A DNA stretch of 5,696 bases from Sulfurovum sp. (lineage in GTDB: Bacteria > Campylobacterota > Campylobacteria > Campylobacterales > Sulfurovaceae). Made by a program: the position numbers and the translations under genes. The notes under the pieces are model-generated. The model was not told the origin of the DNA. It was given only the letters and a program-made list of their open reading frames with translations, and did no database searches. Of the stretch, positions 5,373 through 5,696 are shown piece by piece; position 1 is the stretch's first letter, and the number at the start of each line of letters is the position of its first letter. The stretch spans positions 1 through 5,696 of the forward strand of contig QNZV01000097.1 of the NCBI GenBank assembly GCA_003978395.1. The letters run 5' to 3'.

Positions 5373-5696
5373 CTACGCCTCAGCTCTCACTATCTCAACA
5401 GCCTCAACCATGTTTTTCAAACTCGCCTTTGTCTCTTCCCATTTACGGGTTTTTAGACCACAATCAGGGTTAATCCAAAGTTGCTCACTAGGTAATACCT
5501 CTTTGAGTAGTTTAATTTGAGTTACTATCTCTTCTACACTTGGAACACGAGGAGAGTGAATGTCGTAGACACCCGGTCCAACCTCTTGTTTGTAGCCTAC
5601 CTCTTTGAAAATTTTCAATAACTCATTTCCACTTCGTGCTGTCTCAATAGAGATTACATCAGCATCCATCGCTTCAATGGTTCTGATAATGTCATT
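5373..5696 (-). CDS. metE: Cobalamin-independent methionine synthase MetE, C-terminal part (partial)
   Basis: MetE transfers a methyl group from 5-methyltetrahydropteroyl-triglutamate to homocysteine, giving methionine without vitamin B12, in the cytoplasm. The window holds the last 107 codons; the open frame runs through the window edge at 5696, so the gene begins outside, and the Met codon at 5667-5669 is internal. The segment lines up without gaps with my recollection of the E. coli MetE C-terminus: N-D-I-I, D-A-D-V-I-S-I-E-T-A-R-S, G-P-G-V-Y-D-I-H-S-P, V-P-S-V-E, and L-W-I-N-P-D-C-G-L-K-T-R. Two of the four zinc/homocysteine-site ligands are visible: the Glu of S-I-E-T (codon 5643-5645, E. 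coli Glu665) and the Cys of P-D-C-G (E. coli Cys726). The His and other Cys lie just beyond the edge. The gene converges on the efflux group. Its regulation cannot be seen because the 5' end is missing. Confidence 0.97.
   Translation of the reverse strand, partial: NDIIRTIEAMDADVISIETARSGNELLKIFKEVGYKQEVGPGVYDIHSPRVPSVEEIVTQIKLLKEVLPSEQLWINPDCGLKTRKWEETKASLKNMVEAVEIVRAEA

Noticed and set aside
5314..5520. Plus-strand open frame of 68 codons after the adaptor gene
   Set aside because: Starts near the hairpin and runs antisense to the conserved metE 3' end. It shows no similarity to an RND pump N-terminus, so it is not the missing pump.

Overview
The window looks like chromosomal DNA from a member of the Campylobacterota (Epsilonproteobacteria), of the Sulfurovum/Sulfurimonas/Arcobacter kind. 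This is an inference from the strong A+T bias, the Lys/Ile-rich proteins, the short intergenic gaps and the general look of the RuvA, MetE and heavy-metal-efflux proteins. Genus cannot be fixed by eye.

Left part, minus strand (1-1735). Transcription runs right to left: a small MazG-type nucleotide pyrophosphohydrolase (1319-1735), an exported repeat protein with a C-terminal peptidoglycan-binding domain (143-1258), and the first 20 codons of a membrane protein (1-62) that leaves the window. The repeat protein is the most unusual gene here. It has ten units with an exact 23-residue register, split into two blocks of five. Each block closes with the same W-x-x-V-x-C signature and is flanked by cysteines.

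Middle, plus strand (1946-5266). A divergent promoter region of about 210 bp separates the minus-strand genes from ruvA, the Holliday-junction-binding subunit. After a near-consensus -10 box comes a set that reads as an envelope metal-efflux locus. It holds a small lipoprotein with a YtkA/FixH-like domain and a methionine-proline motif (2601-3005), a TolC/CusC-family outer-membrane protein (3087-4295), and a CusB-like periplasmic adaptor (4292-5266) whose start overlaps the preceding stop as ATGA. The inner-membrane RND pump (CusA type) that normally completes this set does not follow. The next gene is on the other strand. A 56-bp pair of inverted palindromes, each with an outer GTAG (CTAC in the inverted copy), sits between the lipoprotein and the outer-membrane gene and has the layout of a REP/BIME element.

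Right end (5267-5696). A short convergent gap holds a hairpin whose stem differs from the REP stem by one compensated base pair. It is followed by the C-terminal 107 codons of metE (cobalamin-independent methionine synthase) on the minus strand, cut by the window edge.

Most of the window is ordinary core genome. The points worth a second look are the 5+5 repeat protein, the REP/BIME elements and the efflux set without its pump. I see no CRISPR array, insertion sequence, tRNA or rRNA.
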